In this document: positions 8,067-16,078 of the stretch, one piece after another | How positions within the stretch are numbered: the stretch's first letter is position 1 | How the letters are laid out: each line of letters opens with the position of its first letter | Source of the DNA: Pseudobutyrivibrio ruminis HUN009 | GTDB lineage: Bacteria; Bacillota; Clostridia; Lachnospirales; Lachnospiraceae | Assembly (NCBI RefSeq): GCF_000703005.1 | Contig: NZ_JNLH01000001.1 | Span: forward strand, 1,481,001-1,545,000 | DNA: 64,000 bases | Reading direction: 5' to 3' | Made by a program: the position numbers and the translations under genes | The notes under the pieces: model-generated | Seen by the model: the letters and a program-made list of their open reading frames with translations, nothing else | The model's database searches: none | Told to the model about the DNA's origin: nothing

Positions 8067-9041
8067 ATGGCGAAGAAAGTATATGCAGTCAGAGTAGGTA
8101 GAAAACCTGGAATTTATAACACATGGGATGAGGCTAAGGCTCAGGTTGATGGCTTCAAGGGGCCTGTGTTTAAGGGCTTTACATCTATGGCAGAGGCAGA
8201 GGCTTTTATGAAAGGAGGCTCTGTAAGTAGCGGAGCTGCTAAATCTGCAACTGTTAAAAATGATATTGTGACTGCAGCTGATGCTTTCCAGAATCTTCAA
8301 AAGGTAACTGTAGAGGATGGAGGCAAATACAACATTCTTGATGCCCAGATTAAGGAGCAGTGCATTGACAAGGTGGCGCTTATTACAAAAGCCTTCAAGA
8401 CTGCATTTGCATCGCTAGTTTCTATTGATGACATTAGCGCAAATGAGGATGTAAAGACTTTGATGGCTCGCTATGGATGTGATTTTGATAGTCTTACATC
8501 TGAGTACAATATTGCCTTTGTAGATGGTGGTGGCGACAAAGTGGGTGCCAATTTCGAAAGCACTAGAATTCTCTTTGGTGTAGTTTTCTATAATGCTGAG
8601 GAATCTAAATTCAGCTTATACAGATATGCCCTTGAAAGGGGCACAGATTTTGATTGGCTCTTTAGAGCATCAAATGTGGCAGGAGAGGAGCTCGCGGCAT
8701 TGTTTGCTATGTATATAGCAGCTCGTCTGGGATTGAAACAAATCCACATTTATCAGGATAACAATCTTCCAGCAAAATATTTCTCTGGAGCCTTCAAGAA
8801 AATCCATAAGATGGATGATTATATGCTTCAGATATTTATAAACGCCAGCTTACAATACTTGAAGCAAGGCCTGGAAATTAACTTTCTTTATGTGCCATCA
8901 GAGCATGCAGCTTACAAGGACAAAGCAAAAGCTACTAAGGGAAAGGCTGTATATGAATCCCAGGATATTCCAAAAATCTCCTTTGAAATGGCAGAATTTT
9001 TGAATGGAGTTTCCGATAGATTAGCGGATTATAAGAATTAA
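8067..9041 (+). CDS. Viroplasmin-domain ribonuclease H family protein
   Basis: A 324-residue protein. The first 50 residues (VYAVRVGRKPGIYNTWDEAKAQVDGFKG...) form a caulimovirus viroplasmin / RNase H1 N-terminal domain that grips RNA-DNA hybrids. After a connecting region (about 60-145), an RNase H-like domain shows acidic catalytic candidates in FVDGGGD, the glutamate of AGEELAAL, the aspartate of IYQDNN, and SEHAAYKDKA at the end. The spacing is looser than in classical RNase HI. Predicted to degrade the RNA strand of hybrids in the cytoplasm. It follows the AraC gene by two bases; AGGAG lies about 12 bases upstream. Confidence 0.8.
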   Translation: MAKKVYAVRVGRKPGIYNTWDEAKAQVDGFKGPVFKGFTSMAEAEAFMKGGSVSSGAAKSATVKNDIVTAADAFQNLQKVTVEDGGKYNILDAQIKEQCIDKVALITKAFKTAFASLVSIDDISANEDVKTLMARYGCDFDSLTSEYNIAFVDGGGDKVGANFESTRILFGVVFYNAEESKFSLYRYALERGTDFDWLFRASNVAGEELAALFAMYIAARLGLKQIHIYQDNNLPAKYFSGAFKKIHKMDDYMLQIFINASLQYLKQGLEINFLYVPSEHAAYKDKAKATKGKAVYESQDIPKISFEMAEFLNGVSDRLADYKN

Positions 9042-9075
9042 TGGTATTTATACAATACTTTTAAAGTTGGGTATT

Positions 9076-9104
9076 GATATTCATCGTGATATAGTATATT
9101 ATAA
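9076..9104 (+). promoter_or_regulatory. Promoter of zinc-ribbon membrane protein gene
   Basis: TTGATA at 9076-9081, 17-bp spacer, TATTAT at 9099-9104 (an overlapping TATAAT at 9102-9107 has a 20-bp spacer). The gene begins at 9167 after an AGAGGGA site. Confidence 0.55.
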
Positions 9105-9166
9105 TTTCATCAAACAGATTTGAAGGACGAATTCAAATCTAAAATAAAAGAAAAGAGGGAAATAAT

Positions 9167-9850
9167 ATGTTTTGTAGTTCATGCGGTACACAGTTAGAAG
9201 AGGGCACACTATTTTGCCCAAATTGCGGTAATCCTGTAGCACAGGCAAATGATACAGCTCAGGTAAACGAGACAGCACAGGCTAACAGCGCAGCACAGGC
9301 TAACAGCGCAGCACAGGCTAACAGCGCAGCACAGGCTAACAGCGCAGCACAGGCTAGTGCTCCTATTAATCCAGCACCACAGTTTGATGGTTCAACACAG
9401 TATTACACACCACAGCCAGTCCTTGGTTTGAAATGGGCAAACTTCCTTGGATATTTTGCTTTGTGGGCAGGCGCACTTGTAAATCTTGGTTCTGGTATTG
9501 CACTTATTACTGGATTAATTTATGGTGAGGATGCAGATCTTGTTTATAGCTTCTTCACAGGTCTTAAAGTGTTAGATGTTCTTTACGGAATTTGTTTACT
9601 TGCTACTGTTGCATTGGGCGTTGTGACAGCACTATCTATCATCAAGCGCAAGAAGCAGGCAGGCACTTTAGTTTGCTTAATGTATGGTGTTCAGTCTGTA
9701 TTATCAATTATTTATATAATTGGTGCTACAATTATTCTTGGCACATTTGCGGGTGATGCTACTACAATTACTCAAATTGTTGTTTCAATCGTTATGATTT
9801 TTGTAAACCGTACATACTTCAACAACAGACGCGATGTATATGTTAACTAA
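9167..9850 (+). CDS. Zinc-ribbon membrane protein with Ala/Gln/Asn repeat linker
   Basis: A 227-residue protein. The N-terminus is a short zinc ribbon with two CxxC pairs (FCSSCGTQ near 2-9 and FCPNCGNP near 17-24). A linker of repeated AQANSA hexapeptides covers residues about 36-64, then a Pro/Gln stretch, followed by about four transmembrane helices (around 88-112, 122-150, 160-190, 195-215). Such zinc_ribbon_2 plus membrane proteins are common and functionally uncharacterised in Lachnospiraceae. It has its own promoter and terminator, so it is a single-gene unit. Confidence 0.75.
   Translation: MFCSSCGTQLEEGTLFCPNCGNPVAQANDTAQVNETAQANSAAQANSAAQANSAAQANSAAQASAPINPAPQFDGSTQYYTPQPVLGLKWANFLGYFALWAGALVNLGSGIALITGLIYGEDADLVYSFFTGLKVLDVLYGICLLATVALGVVTALSIIKRKKQAGTLVCLMYGVQSVLSIIYIIGATIILGTFAGDATTITQIVVSIVMIFVNRTYFNNRRDVYVN
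9275..9357 (+). repeat. 18-bp tandem repeat (four exact copies plus partial) in the linker
   Basis: Four identical units of GCACAGGCTAACAGCGCA at 9275-9292, 9293-9310, 9311-9328 and 9329-9346, then a partial fifth copy. Each unit encodes AQANSA in frame. Exact identity at the DNA level, including third positions, points to recent expansion by slippage, so copy number may vary between strains. Confidence 0.9.
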
Positions 9851-9888
9851 ATATATGTCAAAAAATTGACATCACATAGTAAAGATTT

Positions 9889-9956
9889 AAAAGTCTCCAA
9901 AGTGTTTTGTTTGATATCATTTGATTATCGAAAACGTTTTGGGGGCTTTATTTTTG
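9889..9956 (+). terminator. Terminator after zinc-ribbon gene, with AAAACGTTTT palindrome inside
   Basis: Left arm AAAAGTCTCCAAA (9889-9901) pairs, with G-U steps, with TTTTGGGGGCTTT (9937-9949) and is followed by a T-rich stretch. The 3' arm contains the 10-bp palindrome AAAACGTTTT (9931-9940) with the central CG of LacI/CcpA-type operators, so a regulator site may be superimposed ahead of the sugar isomerase gene. Confidence 0.55.
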
Positions 9957-9993
9957 TAAAAGGAGCCGCGTTATTTAAAGGAGGGTAATTACA

Positions 9994-11478
9994 ATGAACA
10001 ACATGCCAAATGTAAAAATTGGTGTAGTAGCAGTTTCTCGTGACTGCTTCCCAGAAAGCTTATCAGTAAACAGAAGAAAGGCACTTATTGAGGCTTATAC
10101 AAAGAAGTACGGTGCAGAGCACATCTATGAGTGCCCAGTTTGTATAGTAGAGAGCGAAATCCACATGGTACAGGCTCTCGAGGATATTAAGAAAGCAGGA
10201 TGTAACGCACTTTGCGTATATCTTGGAAACTTCGGTCCAGAAATTTCAGAGACACTTCTTGCAAAGCACTTTGAAGGACCAAAGATGTTTATTGCAGCAG
10301 CAGAAGAGTCAGGCAACAGCCTTCTTGATGGTAGAGGAGATGCTTACTGTGGTATGCTCAACGCTAGCTACAATTTACAGCTTCGTAACATCAAGGCTTA
10401 TATCCCAGAGTATCCAGTAGGTGATGCTGAGGATTGCGCTGATATGATTCATGAGTTCGAGCCAATCGCTCGTGCAGTAATCGCACTTTCAGATCTTAAG
10501 ATTATCAGCTTTGGACCACGTCCACTTAACTTCCTTGCTTGTAATGCACCAATCAAGCAGCTTTACAACCTTGGTGTTGAAATTGAGGAGAACTCAGAGC
10601 TTGATCTTTTCGAAGCATTTAATAAGCATGAAGGTGACAGCCGTATTCCAGAGGTTGTTGCAGATATGGAAAAAGAACTTGGCGCTGGAAACAAGAAGCC
10701 AGAGGTTCTTGCAAAGCTTGCTCAGTACGAGCTTACACTTAAGGATTGGGTAAGAGATCACAAGGGATATCGTAAATACGTAGCAATCGCTGGCAAGTGC
10801 TGGCCTGCATTCCAGACACAGTTTGGTTTCGTTCCTTGCTATGTAAACTCAAGATTAACAGGTGAAGGCATTCCTGTATCTTGCGAGGTTGATATCTACG
10901 GATGTCTTTCAGAGTTCATCGGTACAGTTGTTTCAGAAGATATCGTTACACTTCTTGATATCAACAACTCAGTACCAAAGGATATGTACAACGAGGAAAT
11001 CAAGGGTAAGACAAACTACACACTTCAGGATACATTCATGGGATTCCACTGCGGAAATACATGCTCTAAGAAGCTTGCATTCTGCGAGATGAAGAACCAG
11101 AAGATTATGGCTCGTACACTTCCTGTAGAGGTTACAAACGGAACACTTGAAGGCGATATCGCTCCAGGTGAAATCACATTCTACAGACTTCAGTCTACAG
11201 CAGACAACATCCTTCGTGCTTACATCGCACAGGGCGAGGTTCTTGATGTACGTACTAAGTCATTCGGTTCAATCGGTGTATTTGCTATTCCAGAAATGGG
11301 ACGCTTCTATCGTCACTGGTTAATCGAAAAGGGATTCCCACATCACGGAGCAGTTGCATTCGGTCACTATGGAAAGGCTCTATACGAAGTATTCAAGTAC
11401 ATCGGAGTAGAGGTAGATGAAATCGGATACAACCAGCCTGCAGGCGTACGTTATCCTACAGAGAATCCATTCGCATAA
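9994..11478 (+). CDS. L-fucose/L-arabinose isomerase family protein
   Basis: A 494-residue protein of the COG2407 family (L-fucose isomerase-like). The N-terminal Rossmann-like half has IGVVAVSRDCFPE at the start and CNALCVYLGNFGPE near 70-83; the C-terminal half carries candidate metal ligands, a glutamate in CEVDIYGCLSE (near 298), an aspartate, and a histidine in MGFHCGNTC (near 353). Followed 56 bases later by a xylulokinase gene, so the pair probably converts an aldopentose or deoxyhexose to a ketose and phosphorylates it. The exact sugar cannot be decided: no classical xylA is present in this window. Codon use is strongly biased, suggesting high expression. RBS GGAGGG. Confidence 0.82.
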   Translation: MNNMPNVKIGVVAVSRDCFPESLSVNRRKALIEAYTKKYGAEHIYECPVCIVESEIHMVQALEDIKKAGCNALCVYLGNFGPEISETLLAKHFEGPKMFIAAAEESGNSLLDGRGDAYCGMLNASYNLQLRNIKAYIPEYPVGDAEDCADMIHEFEPIARAVIALSDLKIISFGPRPLNFLACNAPIKQLYNLGVEIEENSELDLFEAFNKHEGDSRIPEVVADMEKELGAGNKKPEVLAKLAQYELTLKDWVRDHKGYRKYVAIAGKCWPAFQTQFGFVPCYVNSRLTGEGIPVSCEVDIYGCLSEFIGTVVSEDIVTLLDINNSVPKDMYNEEIKGKTNYTLQDTFMGFHCGNTCSKKLAFCEMKNQKIMARTLPVEVTNGTLEGDIAPGEITFYRLQSTADNILRAYIAQGEVLDVRTKSFGSIGVFAIPEMGRFYRHWLIEKGFPHHGAVAFGHYGKALYEVFKYIGVEVDEIGYNQPAGVRYPTENPFA

Positions 11479-11485
11479 TTAGTTA

Positions 11486-11515
11486 AAAAATGGCTGGCTT
11501 CGGCCAGCCATTTTT
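11486..11515 (+). terminator. Intra-operon hairpin between isomerase and xylulokinase
   Basis: AAAAATGGCTGG (11486-11497) pairs with CCAGCCATTTTT (11504-11515) around a CTTCGG tetraloop-like loop, with a T tract at the end. It fits a strong intrinsic terminator yet lies between two co-oriented genes 56 bases apart with no clear promoter in between, so it probably lets only part of transcription reach xylulokinase. Confidence 0.75.
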
Positions 11516-11534
11516 GGAATAGGAGATTATAGTT

Positions 11535-12992
11535 ATGTATTATATCGGAGTTGATCTTGGTACATCGGCTGTAAAGCTTCTTCTCATGGAAGGCAACGGT
11601 GATATCAAGAAAATAGTTTCAAAGGAATATGACCTTAGCTTCCCGCATCCAGGCTGGTCTGAGCAGAAGCCTGAGGATTGGTGGGCTCAGTCTATGGCTG
11701 GCTTGAAGGAACTTACAGCAGAGGTTGATAAGAGCCAGGTGGCAGGTATTTCCTTTGGTGGTCAGATGCATGGCCTTGTAACACTTGATGCAGATGACAA
11801 TGTCATTCGTCCTGCAATTCTTTGGAATGACGGACGTACAGGAAAAGAGACAGAGTATCTCAACAACGTAATTGGAAAGGACAAGCTTTCTGCTTACACT
11901 GCAAATATTGCATTCGCAGGCTTCACCGCTCCAAAGATTCTTTGGATGCAGGAAAATGAGCCAGAGCTTTGGGCTAAGGTAGCAAAGATTATGCTTCCAA
12001 AGGACTACTTGGCTTACAAGCTATCCGGAAGCTTCTGCACAGATTATTCTGATGCCAGCGGTATGCTTCTTCTTGATGTTAAGAACAGATGCTGGAGCAA
12101 GGAAATGATGGATATCTGCCATGTTTCTGAGTCTCAGCTTCCTAAGCTTTACGAGAGCTATGAAGTAGTTGGCACAATTAAGCCAGCGGTTGCAGCAGAG
12201 CTTGGATTTACAAATGATGTAAAGATTATTGCAGGTGCTGGTGACAACGCTGCAGCTGCAGTTGGTACAGGTACAGTCGGAGAGGGCAAGTGCAATCTTT
12301 CAATTGGTACTTCTGGAACAATCTTTATCTCAAGCAAGAACTTTACAGTTGACCCTGCAAATGCACTTCATTCATTTGACCATGCTGATGGTGGATATCA
12401 CCTTATGGGATGCATGCTTTCTGCAGCTTCTTGCAACAAGTGGTGGATGGATGAAATCCTTAAGACAAAGGATTACCCAGCAGAGCAGGCAGGTATCAAG
12501 AACCTTGGGGAGAACCGAGTATTCTATCTTCCATACCTTATGGGAGAGCGTAGCCCTCACAACAATCCAGATGCACGTGCTATGTTCATCGGCATGTCTA
12601 TGGACACAACTCGCGAGGATATGACACAGGCTGTCCTTGAAGGCGTAGCTTTTGGACTTCGTGATTCACTTGAGGTTGCACGCAGCCAGGGTATTGTTAT
12701 TGAGCGAAGCAAGATTTGTGGTGGCGGTGCTAAGTCTCCATTATGGCAGCAGATTATTGCATCAGTTATGAATCTGAAGCTTGATATCTTGGAGAATGAG
12801 GAAGGCCCAGGACTTGGTGGCGCAATTCTTGCAGCTGTTGGCTGTGGAGAGTATGCTACTGTAGAAGAGGCTTGCGACAAGCTTGTAAAGGTAAAGACAA
12901 CAGTAGAGCCTGATCCAGAGTTAATTCGTAAATACGAAGAACGCTATCAGGAATTCAAGAAGCTTTATCCTACAGTAAAGAGTTTATTCTAA
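11535..12992 (+). CDS. xylB: Xylulokinase
   Basis: A 485-residue FGGY-family sugar kinase that phosphorylates D-xylulose to xylulose 5-phosphate using ATP. It begins with the phosphate-binding loop YIGVDLGTSAVKLLLM, contains the substrate signature GQMHGL (residues about 76-81) that distinguishes xylulokinase from other FGGY kinases, WNDGRT (near 98-103), the catalytic aspartate in AGAGDNAAAAVGTG (near 235-248) and the C-terminal ATP motif CGGGAKSPLWQQI. Length is normal. Preceded by a RBS AGGAG and a partial terminator; it works with the isomerase upstream to feed the pentose phosphate pathway. Confidence 0.93.
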   Translation: MYYIGVDLGTSAVKLLLMEGNGDIKKIVSKEYDLSFPHPGWSEQKPEDWWAQSMAGLKELTAEVDKSQVAGISFGGQMHGLVTLDADDNVIRPAILWNDGRTGKETEYLNNVIGKDKLSAYTANIAFAGFTAPKILWMQENEPELWAKVAKIMLPKDYLAYKLSGSFCTDYSDASGMLLLDVKNRCWSKEMMDICHVSESQLPKLYESYEVVGTIKPAVAAELGFTNDVKIIAGAGDNAAAAVGTGTVGEGKCNLSIGTSGTIFISSKNFTVDPANALHSFDHADGGYHLMGCMLSAASCNKWWMDEILKTKDYPAEQAGIKNLGENRVFYLPYLMGERSPHNNPDARAMFIGMSMDTTREDMTQAVLEGVAFGLRDSLEVARSQGIVIERSKICGGGAKSPLWQQIIASVMNLKLDILENEEGPGLGGAILAAVGCGEYATVEEACDKLVKVKTTVEPDPELIRKYEERYQEFKKLYPTVKSLF

Positions 12993-12999
12993 TAAATAA

Positions 13000-13030
13000 G
13001 GCGCTAGCTCCTATGCTAGCGCCATTTTAT
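13000..13030 (+). terminator. Terminator of xylulokinase
   Basis: GGCGCTAGC (13000-13008) pairs with GCTAGCGCC (13015-13023), six-base loop, followed by ATTTTATTTAT. Confidence 0.8.
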
Positions 13031-13040
13031 TTATATTGAC

Positions 13041-13074
13041 AAATAAAAAAAGAGCATCGCTTTTGCGATGCTCT
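13041..13074 (-). terminator. Terminator of tRNA-Glu
   Basis: Ten-bp stem AGAGCATCGC/GCGATGCTCT (13051-13060/13065-13074) with a four-base loop. Read on the minus strand it is followed by seven T residues (13050-13044), directly downstream of tRNA-Glu. Confidence 0.8.
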
Positions 13075-13077
13075 TAG

Positions 13078-13149
13078 CAGTTCCTAGCGGAATCGAACCG
13101 CTGTTTTCGCCGTGAGAGGGCGACGTCTTAACCGCTTGACCAAGGAACC
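13078..13149 (-). tRNA. tRNA-Glu (anticodon CTC)
   Basis: Reading the minus strand, the acceptor arm GGTTCCT pairs with AGGAACT, the D arm holds GGTCAAGCGGTTAAGAC, the anticodon stem TCGCC/GGCGA encloses loop CTCTCAC with anticodon CTC (codon GAG), and the T loop is GGTTCGATTCC. The discriminator base is G and CCA is not encoded. Pair 1-72 is G-U rather than G-C. A good promoter and terminator flank it, so it is a single-gene transcription unit. Confidence 0.93.
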
Positions 13150-13171
13150 ATATGTCCTAACGACAAGACAT

Positions 13172-13200
13172 ATAATACTATGGCCCAGCCCCTAAGTCAA
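13172..13200 (-). promoter_or_regulatory. Promoter of tRNA-Glu
   Basis: On the minus strand TTGACT (13200-13195), 17-bp spacer, TATTAT (13177-13172), ending about 22 bases before the tRNA 5' end. Confidence 0.75.
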
Positions 13201-13326
13201 GAGAAAACCCACAATTTTATTAAATTCAGAATTATTAGAAAATTAAGACAATACAGAACAATATTTTGATTGTGTTGTACCCAACAATGTCAGAAAAATG
13301 CATAAAAAAATGCTCGAAACGTTGCC

Positions 13327-13355
13327 TTGTTTGTGCAAAACTATTAAAATATTAT
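13327..13355 (+). promoter_or_regulatory. Promoter of glgC-glgD
   Basis: TTGTTT at 13327-13332, 17-bp spacer, TATTAT at 13350-13355, 65 bases before the glgC start codon. The rest of the 13201-13419 gap is AT-rich and shows nothing else that could be supported. Confidence 0.5.
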
Positions 13356-13419
13356 CTATAGATAAAGTGTGTTGTTTATTTACAGAAGGAGATAAAAGAA
13401 GAAAGTTAGGGGGGATTAT

Positions 13420-14559
13420 ATGGCTCAGACAAGTATGCTAGCTATGATTCTAGCAGGTGGTCGCGGTAGCCGTCTGCATGAGTTAACCAACAAAGTTGCC
13501 AAACCGGCAGTTGCTTATGGTGGAAAATATCGTATTATCGATTTCCCACTTAGTAACTGTGCTAATAGTGGAATAGATATCGTAGGTGTTTTGACACAGT
13601 ACGAATCGGTTTTGCTAAATAGTTATGTTGCGGCAGGTGGAAGATGGGGATTGGACACAAAAGATAGTGGTGTTTTTGTCCTTACACCTAGAGAGAAGGC
13701 AGACAGTGGTCTTGATGTTTATCGAGGTACTGCAGATGCTATTTCACAGAACATTGATTTTATTGATGCATATGATCCAGAGTACATTTTGGTACTATCC
13801 GGGGATCATATTTATAAAATGAATTATGATAAGATGCTTTCTTTCCATAAGGAAATGGGGGCAGATGCTACAATAGCTGTTCGTGGTGTGCCAATGAAAG
13901 AGGCAAGTCGATTTGGCATAATGAACACAGATGACAACCGAAGAATCATCGAGTTTGAGGAAAAGCCAGAGAAACCAAAGAGCAACCTGGCATCTATGGG
14001 TATTTATATCTTCACCTGGAAGACTATGAGAAAGCTTCTGATAGAGGATATGAAGAATCCTGACTCAAGTCATGATTTTGGTAAAGATATCATTCCAGTG
14101 ATGCTGAATGGGGACAAAAAGCTTTATGCCTATGAGTTCTCAGGTTATTGGAAGGATGTTGGAACAATCGATTCTCTTTGGGAAGCCAATATGGATCTTC
14201 TGGATAGCGACAATGAGCTTAATCTGGATGATACATCATGGAAGATTTACACAGAAGACACAGGTGTCATTCCACAGTACATTGCTTCTTCGGCAAAAAT
14301 CGATGGGGCATATATCAACCAGGGCGCTCACGTAGGTGGAGAGGTATCCAGGTCAGTTATCTTTTCAAATGTGAAGATCGCACCTGGTGCAAAGGTAATA
14401 GATTCCGTGCTTATGCCGGGGGCGATTGTTGAAGAAGGAGCCACTGTCACAAGAGCTCTTGTGGCTGAAAACATTAGAATAGGAAAGAACGCCAAGGTAG
14501 GAAATAAGAAGAGCGAGGAAATCCTTCTTGTTGCAAAAAATGTAAAGGGGGAGGATTAA
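13420..14559 (+). CDS. glgC: Glucose-1-phosphate adenylyltransferase
   Basis: A 379-residue ADP-glucose pyrophosphorylase catalytic subunit, making ADP-glucose from ATP and glucose 1-phosphate for glycogen synthesis. The nucleotide-binding signature LAGGRGSRLHELTNKVAKPAVAYGG is complete (residues about 11-32, split by the glucose-phosphate site), with SGDHIYKMNY near 128-137 and FEEKPEKPKSN near 188-198, followed by a C-terminal left-handed beta-helix (GAHVGGEVSRSVIFSNVKI). RBS AGGGGGG. glgD starts one base after the stop codon; in Firmicutes the two form a heterotetramer with higher activity than GlgC alone. Confidence 0.95.
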   Translation: MAQTSMLAMILAGGRGSRLHELTNKVAKPAVAYGGKYRIIDFPLSNCANSGIDIVGVLTQYESVLLNSYVAAGGRWGLDTKDSGVFVLTPREKADSGLDVYRGTADAISQNIDFIDAYDPEYILVLSGDHIYKMNYDKMLSFHKEMGADATIAVRGVPMKEASRFGIMNTDDNRRIIEFEEKPEKPKSNLASMGIYIFTWKTMRKLLIEDMKNPDSSHDFGKDIIPVMLNGDKKLYAYEFSGYWKDVGTIDSLWEANMDLLDSDNELNLDDTSWKIYTEDTGVIPQYIASSAKIDGAYINQGAHVGGEVSRSVIFSNVKIAPGAKVIDSVLMPGAIVEEGATVTRALVAENIRIGKNAKVGNKKSEEILLVAKNVKGED

Positions 14560-14560
14560 T

Positions 14561-15679
14561 ATGGCAAACAAAGCATTTGGCGTGATTAATTCCGCCGCAA
14601 ACTATATCAGAGTCGAAGGACTTCATGACTACAGACCAATTGGCGCTTTCTCATTCCTGGGTAGATTTCGAGTTATCGATTTCCCTATTTCGAATATGAG
14701 CAATAGCGGCATAAATCGTATACACGTATATTTGAATAGTAGACCTCGTTCTATTGTTGAGCACATTGGTGATGGTCGCCATTACAATATCAATTCAAAA
14801 CGAGGAAATATTCAGCTGTTATTTACACAGAATAATGGTCATAGTTCCATCTATAATACGGATATCAACGCATATTTGGAAAATCTGGAGCAGATAGAGC
14901 GCATGCCTCAGGATTATGTAATCGTGGCACCTAGCTACATGATTTACAAGCAGGATTATCAAAAGCTTTTGGATGAGCATGTGGCAGCTGGAACAGATAT
15001 TACTTTGCTATATCACAAGGTAGATCAGGCTAAGGAATACTACAGAGCATGCAATGTGGTTACCTTGAACAAGCAAAAGGGTGTACAATCTTTAGAGCGC
15101 AACATGGGCACAGCCAAGGAAAAGCTTATCAGCATGGATACCTATGTAATGTCTAAAGAGATATTTATTGATTTGATTAAAAAGGCTAAGAGAGAGTCTT
15201 CTGCTTATTCTCTTGCAGATATGATTGCATTAGCTTGCGAGACTCTTGATGTGAGAGGCTATCAGCACAAAGGATTCTTTGCAGCGATAACAAGCTTGGA
15301 TGATTACTACAGGGCAAACATGGAGATGCTTGATTACGCAACGGCAATGGACTTTTTCACAAACGATTGGCCATTCTACACCAAGACAACAGACGCCTGC
15401 CCAACACAATATTTCCACGGAGCAAGTGTTACCAACTCAATGGTATGTAATGCCGGCTTGATTGAAGGCACTGTTGAAAATTCTATCATTGGACGTAATG
15501 TTCATATTGGAAAAGGGGCAGTAGTTAGAAACTCAATTATTCTTTCCTACGCTGATATTGGAGATGGAGTTTATATCGAAAATGCGGTAGTAGATAAATG
15601 GGTTGAGGCAAAGAAAATCAAGAAGATTGTTTCAGAATCTGTTACACCAACATACGTAAAACGTAATGATAAACTTTAA
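14561..15679 (+). CDS. glgD: Glucose-1-phosphate adenylyltransferase regulatory subunit
   Basis: A 372-residue paralogue of GlgC lacking the N-terminal G-G-x-G-x-R-L pyrophosphorylase loop: the start reads MANKAFGVINSAANYIRVEGLHDYRPIGAFSF with the pattern degraded. It keeps the fold (RVIDFPISNMSNSGINRIHVYLN, DYVIVAPSYMIYKQDY) and the C-terminal beta-helix (NSIIGRNVHIGKGAVVRNSII). This is the standard GlgD type, a non-catalytic partner that raises GlgC activity. Translation is coupled to glgC (one-base gap, GGGGGAGG RBS in the end of glgC). Confidence 0.93.
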   Translation: MANKAFGVINSAANYIRVEGLHDYRPIGAFSFLGRFRVIDFPISNMSNSGINRIHVYLNSRPRSIVEHIGDGRHYNINSKRGNIQLLFTQNNGHSSIYNTDINAYLENLEQIERMPQDYVIVAPSYMIYKQDYQKLLDEHVAAGTDITLLYHKVDQAKEYYRACNVVTLNKQKGVQSLERNMGTAKEKLISMDTYVMSKEIFIDLIKKAKRESSAYSLADMIALACETLDVRGYQHKGFFAAITSLDDYYRANMEMLDYATAMDFFTNDWPFYTKTTDACPTQYFHGASVTNSMVCNAGLIEGTVENSIIGRNVHIGKGAVVRNSIILSYADIGDGVYIENAVVDKWVEAKKIKKIVSESVTPTYVKRNDKL

Positions 15680-15686
15680 TTAAAAA

Positions 15687-15726
15687 CGAGTCAGTCTAAA
15701 CTAACAGACTGACTCGCCTTTTTTTT
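15687..15726 (+). terminator. Terminator of glgCD
   Basis: Eleven-bp stem CGAGTCAGTCT/AGACTGACTCG (15687-15697/15706-15716), eight-base loop, then CCTTTTTTTT. Confidence 0.9.
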
Positions 15727-15785
15727 ATATATGTGGTAAAGTAATTCTGTAGTTTTTCGAAAAGAAAATTTTGGAGGAAATAAAT

Positions 15786-16052
15786 ATGTTACCAGAACAG
15801 ACAATTGAATTTAGATATGACACACAGCTTCTTATTGAGGGCGAGAATCTTGATGAGGATGCAATCAATGATTACATCACAGAGAATTTTGTTGGCGACA
15901 GCTTACTTGCAGTAGGTGATGAGGAGCTTATCAAGATTCACTATCATACAAACGAGCCATGGAAGGTTCTTGAGTACTGCAGAACACTTGGCGAGATTTA
16001 TGATATCGTAGTTGAAGATATGGATAGACAGGCTAGAGGTTTACAAGGCTAG
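15786..16052 (+). CDS. Stand-alone FakA C-terminal-like domain (kinase to dihydroxyacetone kinase family)
   Basis: ATG 15786 is chosen because the GGAGG at 15773-15777 is properly spaced from it; the open frame extends further up only through that site. The 88-residue protein (FRYDTQLLIEGENLDEDAI, GDSLLAVGDEELIKIHYHTNEP, KVLEYCRTLGEIYDIVVEDM) matches the C-terminal domain of FakA/YloV fatty-acid kinases (C-E-F-x-I-x-G, GDDDLVKVHVHTNDP, DIKIENM). The DhaL kinase domain is missing. Such short versions occur in Lachnospiraceae and have no known function; a regulatory or lipid-carrier partner role is inference. It lies 26 bases upstream of guanine deaminase. Confidence 0.75.
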   Translation: MLPEQTIEFRYDTQLLIEGENLDEDAINDYITENFVGDSLLAVGDEELIKIHYHTNEPWKVLEYCRTLGEIYDIVVEDMDRQARGLQG

Positions 16053-16078
16053 GCTGCGTCTTCCCGAAAGGATTTTAC

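Noticed and set aside
9110..9145. Perfect inverted repeat in the leader of the zinc-ribbon gene
   Set aside because: Arms around GAATTC-like sequence do not pair continuously; not strong enough to report.
15771..15785. TTG start for the FakA-C-like gene
   Set aside because: The TTG codon lies in the Shine-Dalgarno region of the ATG at 15786.
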